From Sporosarcina trichiuri (GTDB lineage: Bacteria > Bacillota > Bacilli > Bacillales_A > Planococcaceae), in the NCBI RefSeq assembly GCF_030406775.1, contig NZ_CP129119.1, positions 2,511,501 through 2,575,500 of the forward strand: a stretch of 64,000 nucleotides of DNA, written 5' to 3'. Every line of letters starts with the position of its first letter. Position 1 is the stretch's first letter. This document shows positions 28,319 through 35,484 of this stretch, one piece after another. The position numbers and the translations under genes are program-made. The notes below the pieces were generated by a model that did no database searches, was not told the DNA's origin, and saw nothing but the letters and a program-made list of their open reading frames with translations.

Positions 28319-28347
28319 CAAGCAGCCCGCGGGCTGCTTGTTTTTTT
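28319..28347 (+). terminator. terminator of the RND gene
   Basis: CAAGCAGCCCGCGGGCTGCTTG is a perfect self-complementary stem (28319-28340) followed by seven T. Confidence 0.9.
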
Positions 28348-28365
28348 GGTGGGGTGGAGTGTAGG

Positions 28366-28555
28366 CTTGAGCGTTTCGGCGGGGTGCTTGAGCGGTTGTC
28401 CCCTGCTTGAGCGCTTCCCGGCATGCTTGAGCGTGCGGGCGGTTTCTTGAGCGTTTGACCAGCCGGCTTGAGCGCTTCCCGGCATGCTTGAGCGTGCGGG
28501 CGGTTTCTTGAGCGTTTGACCCAGAACTTGAGCGCCAGTGCCACCTGCTTGAGCG
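28366..28555. repeat. Array C: ten CTTGAGCG cores at 19-21 bp pitch
   Basis: CTTGAGCG starts at 28366, 28387, 28406, 28426, 28446, 28467, 28487, 28507, 28527 and 28548. A 56-bp segment from 28405 is repeated identically from 28466, so three units were copied together (61-bp offset). The reverse complement of the core, CGCTCAAG, resembles the YGMTC core of arrays A, B and D. The array starts 19 bp after the RND terminator. The stretch 28556-28690 beyond it shows no feature. Confidence 0.9.
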
Positions 28556-28690
28556 CACCGGCCCTTGGTTCACTGGTGGCCCCAACAGAAAAGGCGCAGC
28601 CCACCATTCAAATTTTTCAGGGCTTGATTGGGGGAGGAGGGCACTTGGCGCGACGGAGGAATTGGCCGGGCGGGGGTGAGCGGCCGCGGG

Positions 28691-28806
28691 AATGGAGCGG
28701 TTGGGTGGCGAAATGGAGCGGTTCGCTGGGGGAAATGATCGCGCAGCCGTCGTAATGGATCGCTCAGCCAGCGGAATGGATCGCTCAGCCGTCGGAATCG
28801 AGCGGT
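28691..28806 (-). repeat. Array D: six cores at exact 21-bp pitch, reverse orientation of array B
   Basis: AATGGAGCGGT or AATGGATCGCT cores start at 28691, 28712, 28733 (degenerate), 28754, 28775 and 28796. Read on the minus strand they give AGCGATCCATT/ACCGCTCCATT, the same family as array B. Thus array B follows a plus-strand gene in plus orientation, and array D follows a minus-strand gene (psuG) in minus orientation, each directly beyond a terminator palindrome. Confidence 0.88.
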
Positions 28807-28824
28807 CCGCGGACAACGCCACGC

Positions 28825-28851
28825 AAAAAAGCTCCCCGCGGGGAGCTTTTT
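28825..28851 (-). terminator. terminator of psuKG
   Basis: AAAAAAGCTCCCCGCGGGGAGCTTTTT is a perfect palindrome with a T-run on either strand, seven bases past the psuG stop. Confidence 0.9.
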
Positions 28852-28857
28852 CAGTGA

Positions 28858-29766
28858 TTACTTGCTGAGTGCGACGGCGATTTTCGCGCCGACGACGGCG
28901 TTGTGTTTGACGAGGGCGATGTTGGCATCCAGGCTCTTGCCTTCTGTCAGTTCTTTCACTTTCGCCAGCATGAACGGCGTGACGTCCTTGCCTTTGATAT
29001 TGTTCTCTTTCGCTTCCGCGAGGGCCTGCTCGATGATGCGGTTGATCAGATCCGGATCGATCTCGTCCGCTTCCGGAATCGGGTTCGCGATGACGGCGCC
29101 GCCCGTGAGGCCGAGGTGCCATTTCACAGCGAGGGTTTCGGCGACGATCTCCGGGTTGTCCGCACGGAAGTTGATCGGGAAGCCGCTCTTGCGGGTGAAG
29201 AATGCCGGCAGCTCGTCCGTTTCATAACCGATGACCGGCACGCCTTTCGTTTCGAGGTACTCGAGAGTCAGGCCGATGTCGAGGATCGATTTCGCGCCTG
29301 CACAGACGACAGCGACATCCGTTTTGGCGAGTTCTTCCAAGTCCGCGGAGATGTCCATCGTCATTTCTGCCCCGCGGTGCACACCGCCGATGCCGCCTGT
29401 GACGAAGATGCGGATTTCTGCGAGATCCGCACAGATCATCGTCGCTGCCACAGTCGTTGCGCCGAGCTGCTTCGTTGCGAGAAGGTAGCCGATATCCCGG
29501 CGTGATACTTTCGCAACGTTATCGCTTTTGCCGAACATTTCGAGTTCTTCATTGGACAGGCCGATCTTGATCTGGCCGTCGATCAGTGCGATGGTTGCGG
29601 GCACCGCACCGTTCTTCCGGATGATCTCTTCCACCTCGCGGGCGGTCTGTACGTTCTGCGGATACGGCATGCCGTGGGAGATGATCGTCGATTCGAGCGC
29701 GACGATCGGCTGGCCTTCCGCTTTTGCTTTCAATACTTCTTCCGAGTAGACAATATATGATTTCAT
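28858..29766 (-). CDS. psuG: pseudouridine-5'-phosphate glycosidase
   Basis: This 302-aa enzyme cleaves the C-glycosidic bond of pseudouridine 5'-phosphate to uracil and ribose 5-phosphate. Family landmarks are [42 protein letters not shown], the glycine-rich [27 protein letters not shown] with the catalytic Lys, and [10 protein letters not shown]. The length matches E. coli PsuG (about 312). It overlaps the upstream kinase by ATGA, so the two-step pathway is translationally coupled. Confidence 0.95.
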   Translation of the reverse strand: MKSYIVYSEEVLKAKAEGQPIVALESTIISHGMPYPQNVQTAREVEEIIRKNGAVPATIALIDGQIKIGLSNEELEMFGKSDNVAKVSRRDIGYLLATKQLGATTVAATMICADLAEIRIFVTGGIGGVHRGAEMTMDISADLEELAKTDVAVVCAGAKSILDIGLTLEYLETKGVPVIGYETDELPAFFTRKSGFPINFRADNPEIVAETLAVKWHLGLTGGAVIANPIPEADEIDPDLINRIIEQALAEAKENNIKGKDVTPFMLAKVKELTEGKSLDANIALVKHNAVVGAKIAVALSK

Positions 29767-30863
29767 GATAATTCCTCCAGTTCGTTTTGTAATCCTGCTG
29801 CTGTCAGTTCAGGGCGTACCGTTGAGTCGGATGCGAGCGTTTTCGCTGCATTGACCAGTCCGTAACGGACCGCATCCTGCAGCGGGTTTCCAGTGACTGC
29901 GGCGTGCAGGGTGCCGGAAACGAATGCGTCTCCCGCCCCCGTGACGTCCTCGACATGGACACCCGCAATCGCTTCGTGGTGGCGGATGATACCGGTGGTG
30001 CGGTCGCCTGCAGCGATGCCGTTCCGTCCGCGGGTGATAATAACGTGTTCGATTCCTTGATCGAGCAGCTGCCGGACGGCCGTCAGCCAATCCTCCATTG
30101 TCCGGATGGCGGTGCCTGTCAGCATTTCCGCCTCGTCCTCGTTGCAGATGAACCAATCCAGGCCCTCCAGTGAGTCGGGCAGGTTGGCCATCTTCGGGCC
30201 GGAGACCGGGACGATGGCGAACGGGACGCCGTGCCGCCGGGCGATGGTCCGGATGCATTGCACTGTGACTTTTGACACGTTCAGATCCGTGACGATGAGT
30301 TTCGCGCGGGCCAGCCGGCGTTCCATCTCGGAGATATACGCCGCATCGAGTGCTTCGTAGACATCCATCACCGCCATCGCGATGACGAGTTCGCCGTCCG
30401 GATCGAGCACCGCCGAATAGGAACCCGTGGAACGGTCCGGCAGAAGACGGACAGATGACAGATCCATGTATGCCGCTGAATTCGCGGCGATCAGTTCCCA
30501 GTCCGCATCGCTCCCGGCTGTTGTGAGCAGGCGGACCGGGTGGCCAAGCCGGCCAAGGTTCTCGGCGACGTTGCGGGCGACCCCGCCAATCGTGACAGAC
30601 AACGACGATGGATTGGAGGTCCCTTGGGCAACCGGGCCCTGTACATGGAATTTCCGGTCGACGTTCGCACCGCCGATGCAGATGATCTCCTCTTCCTCCG
30701 CGAGCACATATGCCCGGCCTTCGATATAGCCGCGCTTCGTCAGCGAGGAGATCAGGTTGGCGACAGCCGGACGCGACAGGCCGAGCTGGTCGGCCAGTTC
30801 CTGCTGGGAGCAGTACGGATCACGGCGCAGCAGCTGTAGGAGCTGATGCTCTTTTTCATTCAT
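29763..30863 (-). CDS. psuK: pseudouridine kinase with N-terminal winged-helix domain
   Basis: A 366-aa PfkB-family sugar kinase fused to a DNA-binding domain. Residues about 1-55 read [44 protein letters not shown], a clear winged HTH. The kinase part has [29 protein letters not shown] (substrate motif) and the C-terminal [15 protein letters not shown] with the catalytic Asp and anion hole. ATG 30863 has AAAGGCGG seven bases upstream and is better than ATG 30881. Coupled to psuG, it phosphorylates pseudouridine. The HTH, with two palindromes over its own promoter, suggests autoregulation by the enzyme (inference). Confidence 0.92.
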   Translation of the reverse strand: MNEKEHQLLQLLRRDPYCSQQELADQLGLSRPAVANLISSLTKRGYIEGRAYVLAEEEEIICIGGANVDRKFHVQGPVAQGTSNPSSLSVTIGGVARNVAENLGRLGHPVRLLTTAGSDADWELIAANSAAYMDLSSVRLLPDRSTGSYSAVLDPDGELVIAMAVMDVYEALDAAYISEMERRLARAKLIVTDLNVSKVTVQCIRTIARRHGVPFAIVPVSGPKMANLPDSLEGLDWFICNEDEAEMLTGTAIRTMEDWLTAVRQLLDQGIEHVIITRGRNGIAAGDRTTGIIRHHEAIAGVHVEDVTGAGDAFVSGTLHAAVTGNPLQDAVRYGLVNAAKTLASDSTVRPELTAAGLQNELEELS

Positions 30864-30894
30864 GTCCTGACCGCCTTTCATTCAGAATGAGGTT

Positions 30895-30927
30895 TAAACT
30901 TATGTTTATATTATAAACTTATGTTTA
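30895..30927. promoter_or_regulatory. twin operator over the psuKG promoter
   Basis: TAAACTTATGTTTA occurs at 30895-30908 and again at 30914-30927, with centres 19 bp apart. Each is an imperfect palindrome of form TAAACWTAWGTTTA. They overlap and flank the -10 on the minus strand, ideal for a dimeric HTH repressor; PsuK itself is the nearest candidate. Confidence 0.7.
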
Positions 30928-30938
30928 TGAGGATGCAA
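30910..30938 (-). promoter_or_regulatory. sigma-A promoter of psuKG
   Basis: On the minus strand TTGCAT (30938-30933), 17 bp, TATAAT (30915-30910). The -10 is a perfect match. Confidence 0.75.
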
Positions 30939-31074
30939 GGGAAACGTCAGCCTGTCCCAAGTGATTCTTCCGGGGAAAACGAGTACACTCGACAGTGTAG
31001 ACAGAAAAGACTGTCAGGATGCAATACAGGCATCCAGATGCACGATGGCGGTAACTTATCAGGGAGGGGTATAG

Positions 31075-32697
31075 ATGACGAACCAGCGTATAACAGCACC
31101 TTTGCAGTGGAGCACGCCGGAGACACTGCGCGGCCTGCTGTGTGAACTCGTGAATTGGGAGAGCCGGACGACGACGGAAGGGGAGAAGGCATTCCCCCAC
31201 CGGCTTGCGGAAAAACTGCGCAGCATCCCGTATTTCGATGAACAGCCGGATCTCGTGGAGCTCCATGACGCGGGGCTCGGCAGGAATTCCGTGACGGCGC
31301 TGTACAAGCATCCGAACGCACAGGATACGATTGTGCTGATCAGCCATTATGACACCGTCTGGACAGAGGAATACGGCGTGCTCGAACCGTTCGCCTGCCA
31401 TCCGGAAGAACTGACGGCGAAACTCCAGGAGCACAAGGAAGAGCTGCCCGATGAAGCGCTTGCCGATCTGGAATCCGGCGAGTATCTGTTCGGCCGCGGC
31501 ACAATGGATATGAAAATGGGTCTTGCGCTGCATATGGCGCTCATCGAGAAAGCGGCGGACGCCGGCTGGCCGGTCAATCTGCTGCTGCTCACCGTCCCGG
31601 ATGAGGAAGTCAGTTCCGCCGGTATGCGGACAGCCGTCAAATCGCTCATCCGTTTGAAAGAGGAGCACAGGCTGACGTATACGCTGTTCCTGAACGGCGA
31701 ACCGGTCTTTTCACAGGAACCGGGCGACCCGAAGGAATACATCTATACAGGTTCCATCGGCAAGATAATGCCGGCTGCCCTGTTCTATGGCAAGGAGACA
31801 CACGTCGGCGAGCCGCTGAAAGGCATTACGTCAACATTCATGGCCTCCTTCCTGACGCAGCGCATGGAGTGGAACAGCAACTTCGAGGAGACGGATCACG
31901 GCGAAACGGCCCCGCTGCCGGTCACACTCCAGCAGAAGGACCTGAAGACCCATTACTCGGTGCAGACGCCGTACCGGTCAACGGCCCTCTATAATGTCTT
32001 CACGATGAAACGGACCGCTGCGGACGTGATGGCGCTGTTCGAAGAAGTCGCCCGGGAAGCTGTCGGTGCGTGCCAGTCCGCCTACGATGAAATCTGCCGG
32101 CGGGCGGATGTGCCGGGGGTCGGCCAGGTGCGGCTGTTGAAGTATGAGGAACTGCTGACGTATGCGACGGAAAAACTTGGGGCGGCTGAAGTGAAACGGA
32201 TGATCACCGAAATTGCGGGCGAGTGGGAATTGGATGATCGCGACAAATCGTTCAAGATCGTCGACGCACTGATGATCGAATGCCAGGAACTGGCGCCGGC
32301 CGCTGTGCTGCTGTTCGCGCCGCCATATTATCCGTCGGTCAACACATCGGAGGATGCGCTGGTCGGGGAACTGGTGACGCTCATGAAGGAGAAAGCGGTC
32401 TCCCTCGGCACGGAAGTCTCGCAGATCCATTATTTCAACGGGATCAGCGACCTGAGCTACGTCCATTATGAGGACGAAGGCAGCGGCTGGAAGTCGTTCG
32501 AGAACAACACGCCGGTCTGGGGTGAGACGTACTGGATGCCATTCGAGGAGATGAAAGCACTCGATGCACCCGTTCTCAACGTGGGGCCGTTCGGCAAGGA
32601 TGCGCACCAGCGGACGGAGCGCCTGCATATCGAGAGCGCGTTCATCCGCCTGCCGAAAATGCTCGACAGCCTCGTGAAATATTTCATCGGGGAGTAG
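31075..32697 (+). CDS. rocB: M20-family peptidase/deacylase, RocB-like
   Basis: A 540-aa zinc-hydrolase-fold protein similar to RocB of the arginine utilisation region. Metal-binding blocks are readable: LISHYDTVW (H-x-D), FGRGTMDMKMG (D), VPDEEVSSAG (E-E pair) and a late LHIESAFIRLP. It is longer than classical M20 peptidases because of an insert around residues 330-430. RocB has no firm activity assigned; arginine degradation is by association in Bacillus, and no roc genes are adjacent here. ATG 31075 follows GGGAGGGG. No terminator is clear before the EIIA gene 50 bases downstream. Confidence 0.85.
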   Translation: MTNQRITAPLQWSTPETLRGLLCELVNWESRTTTEGEKAFPHRLAEKLRSIPYFDEQPDLVELHDAGLGRNSVTALYKHPNAQDTIVLISHYDTVWTEEYGVLEPFACHPEELTAKLQEHKEELPDEALADLESGEYLFGRGTMDMKMGLALHMALIEKAADAGWPVNLLLLTVPDEEVSSAGMRTAVKSLIRLKEEHRLTYTLFLNGEPVFSQEPGDPKEYIYTGSIGKIMPAALFYGKETHVGEPLKGITSTFMASFLTQRMEWNSNFEETDHGETAPLPVTLQQKDLKTHYSVQTPYRSTALYNVFTMKRTAADVMALFEEVAREAVGACQSAYDEICRRADVPGVGQVRLLKYEELLTYATEKLGAAEVKRMITEIAGEWELDDRDKSFKIVDALMIECQELAPAAVLLFAPPYYPSVNTSEDALVGELVTLMKEKAVSLGTEVSQIHYFNGISDLSYVHYEDEGSGWKSFENNTPVWGETYWMPFEEMKALDAPVLNVGPFGKDAHQRTERLHIESAFIRLPKMLDSLVKYFIGE

Positions 32698-32747
32698 TAA
32701 ACGGACTTCCCTGAGGGTACAGTACGATGAAAAGGAGAGTGGAGACA

Positions 32748-33296
32748 TTGGCGAATTTCTTCAAGAAGATGGCGCAGTCACTGCGCGGGGAAACGGAAAC
32801 TGAAGGAGCGCCGGCACCGGAGCCTGCCGGCGGCGGTCTGACGGAAGGCGCGTTCGTCATGCCTGTGACCGGAACTGTCATGCCGCTTGCGGACGTACCG
32901 GATCCCGTTTTCGCACAGGAGATGATGGGACCGGGGTTTGCGGTCGATCCGGAAGACGGGACGATCACCTCACCCGTGAACGGCAAAATCGTCAGCACGT
33001 TCCCGACGAAGCACGCAGTCGGCCTTATGTCCGATTCAGGGGTGGAAGTACTCATCCATATCGGACTCGATACCGTGAAGCTGAACGGAGAGGGGTTTGA
33101 CCTGCTTGTAGAGGACGGCCAGGAGGTCCGGCAGGGGGAACCGCTGCTGAAAGCGGATTTTGCCCATATCCGGGCGAACGCCCCGTCCGCTGTGACGCCT
33201 ATCATCTTCACGAATACGGAAAAAGGGAACGTTCACTTGCTGAAACAAGGCAGACAGGAATCCGGCACGGCAGGCATTGTGAAAGTGGATGGCTGA
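32748..33296 (+). CDS. crr: PTS EIIA component, glucose family (Crr-like)
   Basis: A free-standing EIIA of about 182 aa. Conserved parts are MPVTGTVMPLADVPDPVFAQEMMGPG, ITSPVNGKIVSTFPTKHAVG, and the phosphorylation site VEVLIHIGLDTVKLNG with His104 (from this start). TTG 32748 has AAGGAG ten bases upstream; ATG 32727 is an alternative that adds MKRRVET. It closely resembles the EIIA domain at the C-terminus of NagE just downstream, so the locus carries two EIIA copies. It may serve an EIICB lacking its own EIIA elsewhere (inference). Confidence 0.88.
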   Translation: MANFFKKMAQSLRGETETEGAPAPEPAGGGLTEGAFVMPVTGTVMPLADVPDPVFAQEMMGPGFAVDPEDGTITSPVNGKIVSTFPTKHAVGLMSDSGVEVLIHIGLDTVKLNGEGFDLLVEDGQEVRQGEPLLKADFAHIRANAPSAVTPIIFTNTEKGNVHLLKQGRQESGTAGIVKVDG

Positions 33297-33327
33297 CCTG
33301 CATGGATAGTCGGTGAGTAGTATGAGG

Positions 33328-33388
33328 AAACGCGGGCAGGGAAGATCATTCTCTGATTGCGTTTTTTCATATTCCCGCACTTTTTTTC
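33328..33388 (+). terminator. probable terminator after the EIIA gene
   Basis: Two alternative stems exist. AAACGC with GCGTTTTTT spans 33328-33367, and GCGGG with CCCGC (33374-33378) ends in seven T. The overlap could be a simple double terminator. Confidence 0.5.
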
Positions 33389-33397
33389 ATATCTTCA

Positions 33398-33411
33398 ATA
33401 AAACGCTTACA
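33398..33411. promoter_or_regulatory. cre-like site overlapping the nagE -35
   Basis: ATAAAACGCTTACA fits TGWAANCGNTNWCA except for the first two bases. It overlaps the -35 hexamer, a position where CcpA with HPr-Ser-P would repress. Confidence 0.5.
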
Positions 33412-33434
33412 AACTTCTCGGTTTCTGTTAAAAT
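33407..33434 (+). promoter_or_regulatory. promoter of the nagE operon
   Basis: TTACAA (33407-33412), a 16-bp spacer and TAAAAT (33429-33434) sit between the cre-like site and the operator. Spacing is one short of ideal. Confidence 0.5.
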
Positions 33435-33453
33435 TGGTCTAGACAACTAGACC
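33433..33453. promoter_or_regulatory. NagR/YvoA-type (dre) operator
   Basis: GGTCTAG-ACAA-CTAGACC is a perfect 7-bp-arm inverted repeat at 33436-33453, inside ATTGGTCTAGACAACTAG. It matches the known TGGTCTAGA-type sites of HutC/DasR/NagR GntR regulators and starts at the last base of the -10. A GntR regulator is encoded downstream at 36682. Confidence 0.8.
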
Positions 33454-33504
33454 GCACCAGCGGTATAGTGAATAGTAAGAAAACTTAAAAGGAGTGAGAA
33501 GAAG

Positions 33505-35415
33505 ATGATGAACTTTATTCAGCGCATCGGGAAATCACTGATGTTTCCGATTGCGACCCTGCCGGCAGCTGCCTTGCTGCTGCGTCTCGGGCAGGATGAC
33601 CTGTTTGATATTCCGTTCATTGCAGCTGCTGGATCGGGGATTATCGATAACCTGGCAATCATTTTTGCAATCGGGATCGCCATGGGCTTTGCCCATGACA
33701 ATAGCGGTGGCGCCGCTCTTTCAGGTGCAGTCGGATATCTAGTATTGACAAGTGCTATGGAGGCAGTATTGGGCAAAGATTTTACCATGGGAGTATTTGG
33801 TGGCATCATTTCCGGGATTGTAGCCGGACTTCTCTATAATCGTTTTTATAATATTAGGGTGCCTGAGTTTCTTGCGTTTTTCGGTGGAAAACGATTTGTT
33901 CCGATTATAACCTCTGCAACAATGACAGTGCTGGCAGGATTGCTGATCTTCATCTGGCCACCTATTCAGAATGTTATCGATGCAATCGGCAACTGGGTGC
34001 TCGGTGCGGGCGCTCTTGGAGTGGGAACTTACGGATTCCTGAACCGTCTCCTCATTCCGACGGGTCTCCACCACGTCATCAACACCTTGATTTGGTTTGA
34101 CTTCGGTACGTTCACTGATGCAGCAGGAAATGTCGTCAAAGGGGAGATCAACCGGTTCCTCAAAGGGGATCCGACAGCAGGACCATTCCTGTCCGGTTTC
34201 TTCCCGATCATGATGTTCGGTCTGCCGGCAGCAGGTCTTGCCATGTATGCAGCAGCTAAGAAGGAAAAGAAATCGATTGTCGGCGGGATGCTCTTCAGTA
34301 TCGCGTTCACATCGTTCCTGACAGGGATCACCGAGCCGATCGAGTTCGCGTTCATGTTCCTGTCACCTGTCCTGTACGTCGTGCACGCCCTGCTGACAGG
34401 CGCGTCCATGATCGTCTCGTACCTGTTCGACGTCCATCACGGATTCGGATTCTCCGCAGGTGCGATCGACTATGTGCTGAACTTCGGTCTCGCACAGAAC
34501 CCGCTGATCCTGCTGGTCATCGGACTCGTGTTCGGGGTCCTTTACTTCATCATCTTCTACTTCCTGATCGTCAAGCTCGACCTGAAAACACCGGGCCGTG
34601 AAGATGACGACGATGTCTCTTCCGAAGAGGCGGTCTATGGGGACGATATCGTGGAAGTGAAAGCCTACCACACGATCGAAGCACTCGGTGGTATCAGCAA
34701 CATCCAGGCGATCGACTACTGTACGACACGTCTCCGCCTGACAGTGAAAGACTCGGATATCATCGATGAGAAAGAATTGAAGCGCTACGGCGCAATGGGC
34801 TTCATGAAGATCAGCAAGACGAATGTCCAGGTCGTCATCGGCACAGCGGTCGAATTCCTCGCAGAGGCGATGAAACGGCGCATGACGAACGGCAATCCGC
34901 CGCCGGAGACGGAAGAGGCGATGGAACTGGATACACAGACACATGATGTAAAGGCCTTGCCGGAGACGGACTTCACGATGCCGGTCGACGGCGATATCAT
35001 TCCGCTGTCGGAAGTGCCGGATGATGCCTTCGCTAAAGAAATGATGGGCCCTGGTTTCGGAATCATGCCGAAAGGGAAAACGATCCATTCACCGATCGAC
35101 GGTAAAGTGGTGAGTGTGTTCCCGACAAACCACGCCATCGGTCTTGAAACGGACACAGGCGTCGAAGTGCTGATCCACGTCGGCCTCGACACGGTCAAAC
35201 TGAACGGCAAAGGGTTCGAACTGCTCGTTGAAAACGGCCAGCTCATCCAGCGCGGTGATGCTCTGCTGAATATCGACCTCGACTACATCGGGGAGCATGC
35301 GCCTTCCGTTGTGACACCGGTCATCTTCACAAACGTCGACAAAGCGAACCTGCATATCCTGAAAAAAGGATTCCAGCGTCAAGGAACCGACAAGATTCTG
35401 AAAGTGGACGAATAA
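33505..35415 (+). CDS. nagE: PTS N-acetylglucosamine transporter EIICBA
   Basis: This 636-aa three-domain transporter takes up and phosphorylates GlcNAc. EIIC spans about residues 1-365, with some 8-10 helices and the motif GITEPIEFAFMF. EIIB spans about 390-470 with the phospho-Cys406 in AIDYCTTRLRL. EIIA spans about 490-636 with His558 in VLIHVGLDTVKLNG. Specificity for GlcNAc is inferred from sequence type and from nagA and nagR downstream. The region about 33590-33960 uses noticeably more A/T-ending codons than the rest of the gene, suggesting a mosaic history. The start follows AAAAGGAGTGAG. Confidence 0.92.
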   Translation: MMNFIQRIGKSLMFPIATLPAAALLLRLGQDDLFDIPFIAAAGSGIIDNLAIIFAIGIAMGFAHDNSGGAALSGAVGYLVLTSAMEAVLGKDFTMGVFGGIISGIVAGLLYNRFYNIRVPEFLAFFGGKRFVPIITSATMTVLAGLLIFIWPPIQNVIDAIGNWVLGAGALGVGTYGFLNRLLIPTGLHHVINTLIWFDFGTFTDAAGNVVKGEINRFLKGDPTAGPFLSGFFPIMMFGLPAAGLAMYAAAKKEKKSIVGGMLFSIAFTSFLTGITEPIEFAFMFLSPVLYVVHALLTGASMIVSYLFDVHHGFGFSAGAIDYVLNFGLAQNPLILLVIGLVFGVLYFIIFYFLIVKLDLKTPGREDDDDVSSEEAVYGDDIVEVKAYHTIEALGGISNIQAIDYCTTRLRLTVKDSDIIDEKELKRYGAMGFMKISKTNVQVVIGTAVEFLAEAMKRRMTNGNPPPETEEAMELDTQTHDVKALPETDFTMPVDGDIIPLSEVPDDAFAKEMMGPGFGIMPKGKTIHSPIDGKVVSVFPTNHAIGLETDTGVEVLIHVGLDTVKLNGKGFELLVENGQLIQRGDALLNIDLDYIGEHAPSVVTPVIFTNVDKANLHILKKGFQRQGTDKILKVDE

Positions 35416-35423
35416 ATAAATAC

Positions 35424-35462
35424 TGCGCCGGCCGGGGAGACAACAGTCACCCGTCCGGCGCA
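35424..35462 (+). other. long GC-rich hairpin between nagE and nagA
   Basis: TGCGCCGG pairs with CCGGCGCA, extended by CGGG/CCCG, around a loop of about 13 nt. Only a short TTT follows, so it is more likely an mRNA processing or stability element, or a weak attenuator, than a full terminator. Confidence 0.6.
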
Positions 35463-35484
35463 TTTCGTTAAGGAGCGGACACAT

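Noticed and set aside
28271-29122. 283-aa minus-strand open frame with RSI-type heptads over arrays C and D
   Set aside because: A 21-bp period keeps any frame open as seven-residue repeats. The frame overlaps psuG in another phase and has no start signal; array C at 20 bp breaks the periodicity.
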